Below are positions 40,677-50,839 of a stretch of DNA of 64,000 nt, piece by piece. Position numbers and translations under genes: made by a program. The stretch's first letter is position 1; each line of letters starts with the position of its first letter. Origin of the DNA: Chitinophaga pinensis. GTDB taxonomy: Bacteria; Bacteroidota; Bacteroidia; UBA4408. The notes under the pieces are model-generated. The model searched no databases. It saw nothing but the letters and a program-made list of their open reading frames with translations, and was not told the origin of the DNA. The stretch spans positions 124,001 to 188,000 of the forward strand of contig CAMAVS010000004.1 of NCBI GenBank assembly GCA_945861665.1. Direction: 5' to 3'.

Positions 40677-42653
40677 ATGTCAAAAGACAATAATTATTTA
40701 AATAAAGTAACAGGAGCAGGTTTATTAGTTACACTAGGTATTATTTTCGGAGACATAGGAACCTCTCCTCTATACGTTTTGAAAGCAATTGTTGGAGAAC
40801 ATCCTATTGACAGTAAAAGTATAATGGGCGGCATTTCCTGCATTTTTTGGACACTTACACTACAGACCACTTTAAAATATGTTGTACTAACGCTTCGTGC
40901 TGATAATAAAGGTGAAGGTGGTATTTTTGCTTTGTATACCTTGGTAAAAAAAACCAAAGTAAAATGGTTAATGTTTCCTGCCGTAATTGGGGGCAGTGCT
41001 ATTTTAGCTGAAGGGATTATTACACCACCCATCTCAGTTTCTTCAGCTATTGAAGGCTTACGAATGGTTGATTCACTCAAACACATTCCAACTGTACCAA
41101 TTGTTATCTTCATCATTATACTTCTTTTTAGTATACAACAATTCGGCACCAAATCAATCGGTAAATTATTCGGACCGATTATGTTTATTTGGTTTATGAT
41201 GTTGGGAACACTTGGAGTATCACAGCTTTTTGGAAATTGGGCGGTGCTTAAAGCCTTAAATCCCCTATATGGCTACGACTTGTTGGTAAAACATCCCGGA
41301 GGATTTTGGATACTTGGTGCTGTTTTTCTTTGTACAACAGGAGCAGAAGCATTGTATTCCGATTTAGGACATTGTGGAAAACAGAACATACGAATCAGTT
41401 GGATATTTGTAAAAACAACACTCATACTTAACTATTTTGGGCAAGGTGCCTGGCTCATAGCACATCAAGGTGAACATTTAAATGGAGCGAGTCCCTTCTA
41501 TACTATTATGCCGGAATGGTTTCTTCCTTTTGGAATTGCCTTAGCTACCGTTGCAACCATTGTAGCTAGTCAGGCATTAATAAGCGGTTCTTTTACATTA
41601 ATCAACGAGGCAATACGATTGAACTTTTGGCCAAAAGCAAAAATTAAATATCCAAGTGAACTAAAGGGACAATTGTATATCCCATCTGTAAATTGGTTGT
41701 TATGTGCAGGTTGTATTATGGTTGTTTTATATTTTAAAGAATCAACAAAAATGGAGGCTGCCTATGGTCTTACTATTATTTTAGGAATGTTAATGTCATC
41801 GCGCTTACTCACTTATTTTATGAAAATAAAGCGTTTTGGAGCACCCGTGATCTGGTCTTTTGTATTTATTTATTTGCTTGTGGAATTAGCATTTTTAGTT
41901 GCCCAAATGGACAAGTTTACAAAAGGCGGTTGGATAAGTTTATTGATTGCCTGTTTGCTCACTTCTATAATGCTTGTCTGGTTCTACGCTCGAAAAATTC
42001 GTAACCGATATGTTGAATTTGTAAAACTAACAGACCACCTGCCTGTTTTGGAAGATTTAAGCAAAGATTTAACAGTTCCTAAATATGCTACACACTTGGT
42101 TTTTTTAACCAGTGCTGATAATCGTGAAGAAATAGAAACGAAAATTATTTATTCGATTACACAAAAACAACCGAAACGTGCCGACATTTATTGGTTTGTT
42201 CACGTTGATGTAGTAGATGAACCTTATCGAATGGACTACAAAGTATGTGAATTCATTCACGATGATGTAATTCGTATAGATTTTAAATTAGGATTCCGTG
42301 TAGCCCCTCGTGTAAACCTTATGTTTCGTAAAGTGGTAGAAGATATGGTTAAAAACAAGGAGGTTGATATTACCAGTCGCTACAAATCACTTAACAAAAA
42401 TAATATCATTGGTGATTTTAGATTTATAGTAATCGAAAAGTTTTTATCCTACGAAAATGAATTACCTTTCTATGAAAAAGTAATTTTAGATATATACTCA
42501 TTTTTAAAACATTTGAGTTTATCGGAAGCAAGAGCTTTTGGATTGGATACAAGCTCGGTTACAGTGGAAATGGTACCTTTGATAATTGCACCTTCCAAAG
42601 AGCTTAATTTAAAGAGGATTGTTGATAATCCGCCCTTGAATTCAAATAGTTAA
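40677..42653 (+). CDS. kup: Low-affinity potassium transporter Kup
   Basis: 658 residues with about 12 membrane helices and a soluble C-terminal domain from ~470. Family signatures: LGIIFGDIGTSPLYVLKAIV at the start, ADNKGEGGIFALYTL, AEGIITPPISVSSAIEGL, and GAEALYSDLGHCGKQNIRIS with WLIAHQGEH. Cotransports K+ with protons. No accessory gene beside it; downstream lies the transposase remnant. Confidence 0.95.
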   Translation: MSKDNNYLNKVTGAGLLVTLGIIFGDIGTSPLYVLKAIVGEHPIDSKSIMGGISCIFWTLTLQTTLKYVVLTLRADNKGEGGIFALYTLVKKTKVKWLMFPAVIGGSAILAEGIITPPISVSSAIEGLRMVDSLKHIPTVPIVIFIIILLFSIQQFGTKSIGKLFGPIMFIWFMMLGTLGVSQLFGNWAVLKALNPLYGYDLLVKHPGGFWILGAVFLCTTGAEALYSDLGHCGKQNIRISWIFVKTTLILNYFGQGAWLIAHQGEHLNGASPFYTIMPEWFLPFGIALATVATIVASQALISGSFTLINEAIRLNFWPKAKIKYPSELKGQLYIPSVNWLLCAGCIMVVLYFKESTKMEAAYGLTIILGMLMSSRLLTYFMKIKRFGAPVIWSFVFIYLLVELAFLVAQMDKFTKGGWISLLIACLLTSIMLVWFYARKIRNRYVEFVKLTDHLPVLEDLSKDLTVPKYATHLVFLTSADNREEIETKIIYSITQKQPKRADIYWFVHVDVVDEPYRMDYKVCEFIHDDVIRIDFKLGFRVAPRVNLMFRKVVEDMVKNKEVDITSRYKSLNKNNIIGDFRFIVIEKFLSYENELPFYEKVILDIYSFLKHLSLSEARAFGLDTSSVTVEMVPLIIAPSKELNLKRIVDNPPLNSNS

Positions 42654-42766
42654 TTTAAACCTAAAATTTTACTACAGATTCATTATAACTATTAGCAGCT
42701 TTTAAAGATGCATTTGGTATCGCATTTTTACCACTTGCCTCTATTGCATATACGGGAGCAATTAGC

Positions 42767-43102
42767 TCATGTTACATTGCTGCTGAATTAAAAGAATATT
42801 TGAAAGACAATCACGATATGAATCAAGTGCATGGAAGACCGATGCATCAGCAGACACAAGGCAAGATTGAACGCTATCACAGAACAATGAAAAACGTTGT
42901 TAAATTGGATAATTATTATTGTCCGGAAGAATTAATCAGAGCATTAGAAAAATTTGTGCGAATGTATAACAACGAAAGATATCATGAATCATTACAAAAT
43001 TTAACTCCTGCTGATGTTTATTATGGTCGAGGAGATTCTATTTAAAAGGAAAGAAGACGAATTAAACAAGAATCTTTTAAAAACAGAATGAGAGAATATT
43101 AA
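42767..43102 (+). pseudogene. IS3-family transposase fragment (C-terminal integrase core)
   Basis: The frame reads SCYIAAELKEYLKDNHDMNQ, VHGRPMHQQTQGKIERYHRT and MYNNERYHESLQNLTPADVY, the end of an IS3-type OrfB with the last catalytic Glu (GKIERYH). An in-frame TAA at 43043 interrupts it, after which the same frame continues KERRRIKQESFKNRMREY to 43102. The N-terminal part with the DDE aspartates is missing, replaced upstream of ~42767 by unrelated in-frame sequence (KDAFGIAFLPLASIAYTG). No terminal inverted repeats identified. Dead remnant between kup and lon; nothing else is seen in 42654-43178. Confidence 0.8.
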
Positions 43103-43178
43103 AAAAGTTAAATTGAAATATCAGAAAAATGAATTAGCTTTGAATTAACAAAAAACACTCCTTAGTGAAAAGTTCAAA

Positions 43179-45650
43179 TTACTTTGACGACATACAAATA
43201 GTAAAATCTATCGGCTCTTGTACTTTTTCCTTGAGCAATGCAATGTTAATCACTTCGCGCATTTCCTTTACATAGTGGAATGTTAAATCGGAAATGTATT
43301 CTGATTTAATCTCTTCAATATCTTTTTTATTATCGGCACACAATATAATTTCCTTAATGTTAGCACGCTTGGCGGCCAATATCTTTTCTTTTATTCCTCC
43401 AACGGGTAATACTTTCCCGCGTAATGTTATCTCACCTGTCATGGCTAAATGCTTCTTAACTTTACGTTGCGTAAATGCCGACACTAAAGCGGTTAACATA
43501 GTTACTCCTGCAGATGGTCCGTCTTTTGGTGTTGCACCTTCTGGCACATGTATGTGTATATTCCAATTATCAAACACACCCTCATCAATACCGTATTTAT
43601 TACAGTGTGCTTTTAAATATTCCAATGCAATTATGGCACTTTCCTTCATTACATCTCCCAAACTACCTGTAAGTGTTAATTTTCCACCTTTACCTTTACT
43701 TAAACTTACTTCAATAAAAAGAATATCCCCTCCCACTTGCGTCCAAGCCAAGCCTGTTACTACACCAGCCACATCGTTATCCTGATATTTATCCTTCTGA
43801 AATATTTCGGAACCAAGTATTTTTTTGATGTCTTCAATGGTGAGTTTTACATTGTACCTTTCTTTCATAGCTATAAATTTAGCTATGTTACGAATTATCC
43901 TGGCAATTACTTTTTCCAACTTTCTTACACCCGATTCCCGTGTATAATCCTCTACCATTTTCTCAATCACTTCATCGCTAAAAATAACGTGTTTCTTTTT
44001 TAATCCGTGTTCCAGAACCTGTTTTGGTATAAGATGCCTTTTAGCAATTTCAATCTTCTCTTCTACTGTATAGCCATTCACATCAATTACCTCAAGTCTA
44101 TCTAATAATGCAGGCTGAATACTCGACAAGGAATTTGATGTTGCAATGAACAGTACTTTTGAAAGATCAAAATCAAGTTCCAAGAAATTGTCGTAAAAAG
44201 CACTGTTTTGTTCAGGATCAAGGACTTCTAATAATGCAGAAGAAGGGTCGCCATTGTACTCGTGTCCTACTTTATCAATTTCATCTAAAATAAAAACAGG
44301 ATTAGATGATTTTGCTTTTTTTATGCTTTGTATAATCCGGCCAGGCATTGCGCCTATATATGTTTTGCGGTGACCGCGTATCTCCGCTTCATCACGCAAA
44401 CCACCCAATGACATACGTACAAACTTACGCCCCAATGCCTTTGCAATGGATTTACCCAAGGATGTTTTTCCTACTCCGGGAGGTCCGTATAAACAAAGAA
44501 TTGGCGACTTCATATTGCCTTTTAACTTCAACACGGCCAAATGCTCCACTATTCTATCCTTCACTCTATCTAAACCAAAATGGTCCTTATCCAGTATGTT
44601 CTGTGCTTTTTTAAGATCGAAATTATCCTTAGTATATTCGTTCCATGGTAACTCCAATAAGGTTTCTAGATAATTAGCCTGAACAGAATACTCGGCAGCA
44701 TTTGGATGCATTCGTTGAATTTTTTTCAACTCCTTTTCAAAAACATCCTTCACTTCCTTGTTCCATTTTTTCTTTTTTGCCTGCTCTTCAAATTCCAATA
44801 ACTGTTTTTCATTGCTGTTACCACCCAGTTCTTCTTGAATAGTTTTCATTTGTTGCTGCAAGAAATATTCGCGTTGCTGCTTGTCCAAATCGCCTTTTAC
44901 TTTGCTTTGTATTTGGTTTTTCAATTCGAGCATTTGAAGTTCTTTGGTAAGATGCGACAATACCATTATGGCACGCTCATTCAAATCAACCACCTCCAGT
45001 ATTTTTTGTTTTTCAATTACCGGAACATTTAAATTGGATGAAATAAAATTCACCAAAAAGCTCACGCTTTCAATATTCTTAATGGCAATGCCTGCCTCTT
45101 GTGGAATGTGAGGTGATAATCGTATTACTTGCAAAGCCAAATCCTTTATAGAAGAAACCAAGGCGTTAAACTCCTTGTCATTTTTTGCAGGCTTTATTTC
45201 CAAAAGCAAATTAATCTTTGCCTTTATGTACGGTTCTTGCTGCAGTATTTCAGTTACTTCAAAACGCCTTTTTCCTTGAATTATGGCTGTAGTATTGCCA
45301 TCGGGCATACGCAGCATTTTAACAATTAGTGCTACTGTTCCAATTTTATTTAATTCATCAATGGTAGGATCCTCCACCTTATCATCTTTCTGCGAAACAA
45401 CCCCAATCAATTTATTGCCTTTGTAGGCATCTTTTATCAATCGAATCGACTTCTCCCTGCTTACCGTAATGGGAATTACCACGCCCGGAAAAAGAACCGT
45501 ATTCCTCAATGGCAATACAGGTAATTCATTTGGTAATTTTTCATTATTTATAGAATCCTCATCCTCAGACGAAAGTAGAGGTATAAATTCGGAGTCATCA
45601 TCTATCATATTCGATAAATGCAATTGATTTATTTCAAAGTTATCGCTCAT
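43179..45650 (-). CDS. lon: ATP-dependent protease Lon
   Basis: 823 residues: N-terminal substrate domain (LPVLPLRNTVLFPGVVIPIT), AAA+ domain with Walker A GPPGVGKTS and Walker B VFILDEIDK, and a C-terminal protease domain with catalytic Ser in PKDGPSAGVTM and Lys in GGIKEKILAAKRA. Degrades damaged and short-lived regulators. 146 bases of apparently empty DNA separate it from the convergent-side neighbour upstream. Confidence 0.98.
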   Translation of the reverse strand: MSDNFEINQLHLSNMIDDDSEFIPLLSSEDEDSINNEKLPNELPVLPLRNTVLFPGVVIPITVSREKSIRLIKDAYKGNKLIGVVSQKDDKVEDPTIDELNKIGTVALIVKMLRMPDGNTTAIIQGKRRFEVTEILQQEPYIKAKINLLLEIKPAKNDKEFNALVSSIKDLALQVIRLSPHIPQEAGIAIKNIESVSFLVNFISSNLNVPVIEKQKILEVVDLNERAIMVLSHLTKELQMLELKNQIQSKVKGDLDKQQREYFLQQQMKTIQEELGGNSNEKQLLEFEEQAKKKKWNKEVKDVFEKELKKIQRMHPNAAEYSVQANYLETLLELPWNEYTKDNFDLKKAQNILDKDHFGLDRVKDRIVEHLAVLKLKGNMKSPILCLYGPPGVGKTSLGKSIAKALGRKFVRMSLGGLRDEAEIRGHRKTYIGAMPGRIIQSIKKAKSSNPVFILDEIDKVGHEYNGDPSSALLEVLDPEQNSAFYDNFLELDFDLSKVLFIATSNSLSSIQPALLDRLEVIDVNGYTVEEKIEIAKRHLIPKQVLEHGLKKKHVIFSDEVIEKMVEDYTRESGVRKLEKVIARIIRNIAKFIAMKERYNVKLTIEDIKKILGSEIFQKDKYQDNDVAGVVTGLAWTQVGGDILFIEVSLSKGKGGKLTLTGSLGDVMKESAIIALEYLKAHCNKYGIDEGVFDNWNIHIHVPEGATPKDGPSAGVTMLTALVSAFTQRKVKKHLAMTGEITLRGKVLPVGGIKEKILAAKRANIKEIILCADNKKDIEEIKSEYISDLTFHYVKEMREVINIALLKEKVQEPIDFTICMSSK

Positions 45651-45795
45651 ATATTTTTCGTTTACAAACAGTCAAAATGTCATTTTTTATCTTGGTTTAA
45701 GCTTCACGCTCTCAAAGCGACTGAAAACAAAGAGATGCTATGGGATGTTTCAATTCGTATGCCAAAGGGAAATTTGGCAGATATTAAGAGATATA

Positions 45796-46977
45796 CTACC
45801 TACAATTATTAAACAAATAAGTAAACAAAGTTTGCTCCTTTTCATCAAAAACCATGGATCTGCGTTCGTAAACACGTTGAGCAACTTCAATGGCTTTGCT
45901 TAATTCAAAAGTATCAAAGCCATCAATAACACCTCCCCAAGAGAAGCAAGGAACATATTTAGGAGGAAAACTGCCACCAAAAATATTGGCACACACTCCT
46001 ACCCAAGTACCTGTATTAAGCATTGTATTTATACCCGTTTTGGAATGATCACCCATTACTATACCGCAAAATTGCATACCGGTGTTGGCATACACCTTAT
46101 TATCATAATCCCAAATTTGAACCTGAGAATAATTGTTTTTTAAATTGGAATTGTTGGTATCGGCTCCTAAGTTACACCATTCGCCCAACACAGAGTTTCC
46201 TAAAAAACCATCATGAGCTTTGTTAGTGTAACCAAAAATAACCGAATTATTTACCTCTCCTCCCACTTTACTATACGGACCAATGGTAGTAGCACCATAT
46301 ATTTTAGTTCCCATTTTTAACACGCTTCCTTCACACAATGCGAAAGGACCGCGAATAATGGAACCTTCCATCACTTCGGCATTTTTACCAATATATATAG
46401 GGCCTGTAGACGCATTTAAGAAACAACATTCCACAACGGCACCTTCCTCAATAAAAATGTTTGAAAAATTATTAACATGATTACTTTCACTGATAACTTG
46501 CGAATCTTTATTTGCAGTTAAATAGTTAAAATCCGCTCGCAAGGCAATATCATTCTTCGAAAAAATATCAGTTACCGAATCAATGTTCAGCAAAGCAGTA
46601 TGCTCGAACACGACTTTCTCATATTTAGCCAAACTGGATATGTCAAATGTATTTGGTTCAACTTCACCAAGGTTTGCTGCAACAAATACACCCTTTATAA
46701 ACAAAACTTGATTTGGTTGCAATTCTTGTATTTTAGGTAGCACTATATCATCCGGACAAATAGCTCCATTTATTACAATACTGTTGCAGCAAGAATTATA
46801 GTTTAGTGGGTGTTTTTGCTTTAAATGCTCGCCCGTAATACAGAATAATTCATAGCCTAAGTACTTTTCCCACTTTTGGCGAATAGTCAATATGCCTATT
46901 CGTATATCACACACAGGGCGTGTAAAAGTAAATGGAAGAAATCTACTGGAGTCTATGTCAGCTAAAATATAGTTCAT
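45796..46977 (-). CDS. GlmU-like sugar nucleotidyltransferase with left-handed beta-helix
   Basis: 394 residues. Opens with YILADIDSSRFLPFTFTRPV and a CDIRIGILTIRQKWEKYL segment typical of a Bacteroidota family of putative nucleotidyltransferases; residues ~150-330 hold hexapeptide repeats (for example YIGKNAEVMEGSIIRGPFAL, KMGTKIYGATTIGPYSKVGG). The nucleotide-binding Gly-rich loop of true GlmU is not obvious, so its activity is uncertain. Two ATGs lie two codons apart; the inner one is used. Transcribed towards lon. Confidence 0.75.
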   Translation of the reverse strand: MNYILADIDSSRFLPFTFTRPVCDIRIGILTIRQKWEKYLGYELFCITGEHLKQKHPLNYNSCCNSIVINGAICPDDIVLPKIQELQPNQVLFIKGVFVAANLGEVEPNTFDISSLAKYEKVVFEHTALLNIDSVTDIFSKNDIALRADFNYLTANKDSQVISESNHVNNFSNIFIEEGAVVECCFLNASTGPIYIGKNAEVMEGSIIRGPFALCEGSVLKMGTKIYGATTIGPYSKVGGEVNNSVIFGYTNKAHDGFLGNSVLGEWCNLGADTNNSNLKNNYSQVQIWDYDNKVYANTGMQFCGIVMGDHSKTGINTMLNTGTWVGVCANIFGGSFPPKYVPCFSWGGVIDGFDTFELSKAIEVAQRVYERRSMVFDEKEQTLFTYLFNNCR

Positions 46978-47066
46978 TTGCATTTTGTTTTTAAAACATC
47001 AAAAATAACATTAAATAAGCAGATTGTTGTTGATCTAGCTATTTACTGTTTCCTTCAAAAAAATAG

Positions 47067-48212
47067 TTAAGTAAGAATTGCTTCTATTAATCTATTATAC
47101 TCCTTATTATATGAGCCTTTCGATAAATAAGTAGTTGCCAATGCATTCATTTTTTGTCTCCTTGAAAGCGTGTTTTTTTGCAATGATTCACTTATCATAC
47201 TTTGTTCGTTTAGAACTATGCCACTATTCTCCCGCATTACAAAATCGGAAAAATCACCAATATTTTCAGAAATAATAACAGGCAAACCCGACAACAGATA
47301 CTCTGCAAATTTAATAGGCGATGCCACTTTGTTGGTAATTGAAAACTCACGAAGGATAAGTCCATAATCGCAAACAGAAAGAAATGCTTCCACCTCGTTT
47401 GGTAATACCCATTGCTGAATAACATTTTTTGGAAAACCCTTTGCGCTCATAAATTCAGAAGGTAAAAATGGACTTAAAAAAAGTATTTTCACATTCGGTT
47501 TCGCCACAAATAAATTGTATAAAAACACATCCATTACTTCAAAAGATTGCCAAGCTGCAACAGATCCTGAGTATACCAATAGGATTTCATTTGATTTTAT
47601 TCCCAATGCTTCTTTGGTTTTAGAAATCGATAGCTCGTCACGCAAACTTACTTGAATATTGGAGTTCAATGTGCAAGGAATAATGACATAACTGGTTGAT
47701 ACATATCCAAATTTTTTTTTCCAATAATCAACAAGTGCCGATGAAACTGCCAGGCGAAAATCCGCATCAAACAATACTTCCTTTTCCAATTGCTCAATAC
47801 TGTTTTTAATCCCTTCGTCTTCCACAACTGTATACTCGTTGAGTTCGGCTGTATAAGCTCCGCGCGCATCAAAACACACTTTTTTTACCAACCCCCACTT
47901 TTTTAGTTTTAAAGCAAATGAACAAGCAAATGGTCCACGTGCAATAACTCCTTTTGAATTACAAAAAAGAGAAACAAAAAACAGTGTTATTATATTCCAC
48001 TTCCAATTGCGCTGCTTTGGAAACATAGGCAATACGATACTATTAGGGTATTGTGATTTTATTTTTTTACGGTTCTCAAAAAAATTACGCAAAGAAATTA
48101 TCGCCACCAAGCTTATGGGGTGTTTTAAAGAGTTCTGGAAGTAGTTGCAAGTATCCGTAACCTGACTGTAATAAACACCCGAAGGAGAATCGTTGTAGGT
48201 TAAATAAATCAT
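47067..48212 (-). CDS. Glycosyltransferase of GT-B (family 4-like) type
   Basis: 381 residues. C-terminal half has the nucleotide-sugar-binding pattern LLVYSGSVAAWQSFEVMDVF, VLPNEVEAFLSVCDYGLILR and SPIKFAEYLLSGLPVIISENIG, typical of GT4. N-terminal half is divergent but contains GVIARGPFACSFALKLK. Starts next to wecB (2 bases apart), so it probably adds a HexNAc-derived sugar to a surface polysaccharide. Donor not determined. Confidence 0.82.
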   Translation of the reverse strand: MIYLTYNDSPSGVYYSQVTDTCNYFQNSLKHPISLVAIISLRNFFENRKKIKSQYPNSIVLPMFPKQRNWKWNIITLFFVSLFCNSKGVIARGPFACSFALKLKKWGLVKKVCFDARGAYTAELNEYTVVEDEGIKNSIEQLEKEVLFDADFRLAVSSALVDYWKKKFGYVSTSYVIIPCTLNSNIQVSLRDELSISKTKEALGIKSNEILLVYSGSVAAWQSFEVMDVFLYNLFVAKPNVKILFLSPFLPSEFMSAKGFPKNVIQQWVLPNEVEAFLSVCDYGLILREFSITNKVASPIKFAEYLLSGLPVIISENIGDFSDFVMRENSGIVLNEQSMISESLQKNTLSRRQKMNALATTYLSKGSYNKEYNRLIEAILT

Positions 48213-48214
48213 TC

Positions 48215-49306
48215 TTATATCTTCTCTGATATAACTTTTACTATTCGCTCCGTTGATCGCCCGTCCCAGAAGGGAATAATTTCACCTTCCTTAAAGGCAT
48301 TTTTTTCAATATGGTTTATATGTCTTCTAATTTCTTCCATATCAAATGGGATAAGCTCATTTGTTCCCATACTAATGGTAATTGGCCTTTCGGTATTCGG
48401 TCGCAAAGTTAAACAAGGCACTTTTAAAAAAGTAGACTCTTCCTGTATTCCTCCACTGTCGGTAAGAATAAAACTAGCATACTTTACCAGTTTTTGGAAA
48501 GAAAAATAATCCAAGGGTTCGGTAAGTATAAGATTAACATTTTCGTTGAACGATTTTTCTAAACCAAACTCTTTCATATTCTTTACAGTACGCGGGTGGA
48601 TAGGAAAAACAACTTTGTATTTTACAGACACTTCTTCTACCAGTTCTATCAACTTCAGCAATCCTTCTTTATTATCAACCGTTGCGGGTCGATGCATCGT
48701 CATCAATGCATATTTTTTACTTTCAAGTGAATATCGTGAAAGTACATCTGACTCTTCAATATTATTTTTAAAAGTGAGCATCGTATCAATCATTGTATTG
48801 CCTACAAAATAAATGTTACTGATACTTTTGCCTTCCTTAACCAAATTATCGTAACCGCTTTTCTCTGTTACAAAAAACAAGTTTACCACCTCATCGGTAA
48901 GTATGCGATTAAACTCTTCGGACATAGTTCGATCGTTACTACGTAAACCACTTTCCACATGCGCAATTTTTACACCCATTTTATTAGCTGTAAAAGCAGC
49001 AGCGAAAGTTGAATTAACATCCCCCACTACTACTACCAAATCAGGTTTATAATTAATAATTATTTTTTCAATACCCAGCATAATGTTTGCAATTTGGCTA
49101 TTTGGTGACCCTTGGTCGATATTTAAAAAAGTATCGGGCTTAAATCCAAATTGTTCAAAAAAAATGGTCGACATTTTATCGTCAAAGTGCTGTCCCGTAT
49201 GAACAATATGCAAATCGAGCGATGGGTATTTTAAAAACTCCTTAGGGAATTGGGTAATTTTAATAAAATTGGGTCTGGTACCCACCACAAGCAATACTCT
49301 TTTCAC
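48215..49306 (-). CDS. wecB: UDP-N-acetylglucosamine 2-epimerase (non-hydrolysing)
   Basis: Converts UDP-GlcNAc to UDP-ManNAc. Family signatures: VGTRPNFIKI at the start, HTGQHFDDKMSTIFF, VVVVGDVNSTFAAAFTANKM, HVESGLRSNDRTMSEEFNRI, MTMHRPATVD, and LTDSGGIQEESTFLKVPCLT. I use GTG at 49306 (MKRVLLVVGTRPN); a TTG two codons upstream is the alternative, no ATG is available. Coupled to the glycosyltransferase downstream. Confidence 0.93.
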   Translation of the reverse strand: MKRVLLVVGTRPNFIKITQFPKEFLKYPSLDLHIVHTGQHFDDKMSTIFFEQFGFKPDTFLNIDQGSPNSQIANIMLGIEKIIINYKPDLVVVVGDVNSTFAAAFTANKMGVKIAHVESGLRSNDRTMSEEFNRILTDEVVNLFFVTEKSGYDNLVKEGKSISNIYFVGNTMIDTMLTFKNNIEESDVLSRYSLESKKYALMTMHRPATVDNKEGLLKLIELVEEVSVKYKVVFPIHPRTVKNMKEFGLEKSFNENVNLILTEPLDYFSFQKLVKYASFILTDSGGIQEESTFLKVPCLTLRPNTERPITISMGTNELIPFDMEEIRRHINHIEKNAFKEGEIIPFWDGRSTERIVKVISEKI

Positions 49307-49338
49307 GTACAAAATATTAGTTCAACAAAATTATAAAA

Positions 49339-50712
49339 TTATTTCCCCTTTACAATCTCTTTTCCCAATACCGAAAAGTCAATCCCATCAAAATTCCCAG
49401 AACTCATCATCAATAAATTAACATTGTTCCATTCTTTATTCTTCAGTTCATTTAGCAAGGTTATTGAATCTGTAAAGACTTTTATATTACTACCACCAAA
49501 GGCTTTAATGACCTGATCTTTACTTATGACTTTTAATTTTTTGTGTTCGATGGTGTGAGGATTAAAATATACAAAAGCCTCGTCTGCATTTTGCATTGAA
49601 CCATTATACTCTTTTAAAAAATCTTCGTTCAAACTACTAAAAGTATGCAGTTCCATGCAAGCAACCAGCTTTCTATCAGGAAACTGTTGTTTCACTGCAG
49701 CGGTTGTGGCTTTTAATTTGGAAGGGGAATGAGCAAAATCTTTATACACAACGGTAGTAACTCCTTTTGCTACCAACTCTAAACGCTTGGACGCCCCCTT
49801 AAAAGAAGCAATAGAAACAAAAAAAGTATCATCGTTTACACCCAATTGGTTACACACCAAACGCGCCCCTTCAAGGTTCATCAAATTATGCTCACCGAAT
49901 ATTTGAAGTTTGGTACTTGCTGTTTTTATTTCCGAATGCAAAATAGTTGTTGCCCCATTTTCAATTTTGTAAGTTGGGACTCCGTAAGGGAATTTCTTAA
50001 TGTTATCCTTTGCTGCTTCGCATACCTTTTCAACCTCCTTGTCAAGTTTGCAATACACTAGACTTCCACCCTTTTCAATCATATTTACAAATATGCTAAA
50101 CTGCTCCACATAATTATCGAAGGTTGGAAACACATTGATATGATCCCAAGCAATGCCACTTAATAATGCAATATTGGGCTTGTACAAATGAAATTTTGGC
50201 CTCCTGTCGATTGGTGAAGCAAGGTACTCATCGCCTTCTATAACAGCAATTTTAGCTTCTTTGGTAAACTTCACCATTGTGTCAAAGCCTTCCAATTGTG
50301 CACCTACCATATAATCGCAATCAATATTATTGCTTTGCAATACGTGCAGCACCATAGAGGTAATGGTTGTTTTTCCGTGACTTCCACCAATTACAATACG
50401 TATTTTATCTTTGGTTTGTTCGTAAATATACTCAGGATAAGAATAAATTTTTAAGCCCAATTGCTGCGCTTTAATTAGTTCCGGATTATCGCTTCGTGCG
50501 TGCATACCAAGCACTACCGCTTCTATTTCGTTTGTTATTTTTTCAGGAAACCAGCCTGTATTTTCAGGAAGCAATCCTAATTTTGACAAACGACTTTTAG
50601 AGGGTTCCAAAATTTCGTCATCGGAACCAGTAACGGTAAAACCTTTTTTATGAAGGGCAATTGCCATATTGTGCATAGCGCTGCCGCCAACGGCTATAAA
50701 GTGAACGTGCAT
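49339..50712 (-). CDS. mpl: Mur-type ligase, probable UDP-MurNAc:tripeptide ligase (Mpl)
   Basis: 457 residues. N-terminal Rossmann domain MHVHFIAVGGSAMHNMAIAL, ATP-binding IGGSHGKTTITSMVLHVLQS near residue 110, VIEGDEYLASPIDRRPKF and WDHINVFPTFDNYV in the central domain, and a C-terminal domain with YKDFAHSPSKLKATTAAVKQ. These match Mpl, which recycles murein tripeptide, more closely than MurC because of the GxSAMHxxA loop and EGDEY. Transcribed towards wecB. Confidence 0.82.
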   Translation of the reverse strand: MHVHFIAVGGSAMHNMAIALHKKGFTVTGSDDEILEPSKSRLSKLGLLPENTGWFPEKITNEIEAVVLGMHARSDNPELIKAQQLGLKIYSYPEYIYEQTKDKIRIVIGGSHGKTTITSMVLHVLQSNNIDCDYMVGAQLEGFDTMVKFTKEAKIAVIEGDEYLASPIDRRPKFHLYKPNIALLSGIAWDHINVFPTFDNYVEQFSIFVNMIEKGGSLVYCKLDKEVEKVCEAAKDNIKKFPYGVPTYKIENGATTILHSEIKTASTKLQIFGEHNLMNLEGARLVCNQLGVNDDTFFVSIASFKGASKRLELVAKGVTTVVYKDFAHSPSKLKATTAAVKQQFPDRKLVACMELHTFSSLNEDFLKEYNGSMQNADEAFVYFNPHTIEHKKLKVISKDQVIKAFGGSNIKVFTDSITLLNELKNKEWNNVNLLMMSSGNFDGIDFSVLGKEIVKGK

Positions 50713-50785
50713 AAATGGATTATCTTGTTTTTAAATAAATTGAGGTAAAAATAATCAAATCTCTTTCATCATTCGCAACAAAAAC

Positions 50786-50817
50786 AAAAAAGCCAGATTC
50801 AATCAATGAATCTGGCT
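50786..50817 (-). terminator. Terminator after the 50840-51220 gene
   Basis: Perfect 11-bp stem AGCCAGATTCA (50791-50801)/TGAATCTGGCT (50807-50817). The minus strand continues with TTTTTTGTTTTTG. Confidence 0.85.
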
Positions 50818-50839
50818 ATTACAATTATTTTGTTCTAAA

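Noticed and set aside
40694-41152. 152-residue frame antisense to kup
   Set aside because: Shadow of the membrane-protein coding sequence; no promoter or family resemblance.
45618-45812. 64-residue frame across the lon start and the following gap
   Set aside because: Begins antisense to lon and lacks any recognisable motif. The end (MLWDVSIRMPKGNLADIK) looks slightly protein-like but has no support.
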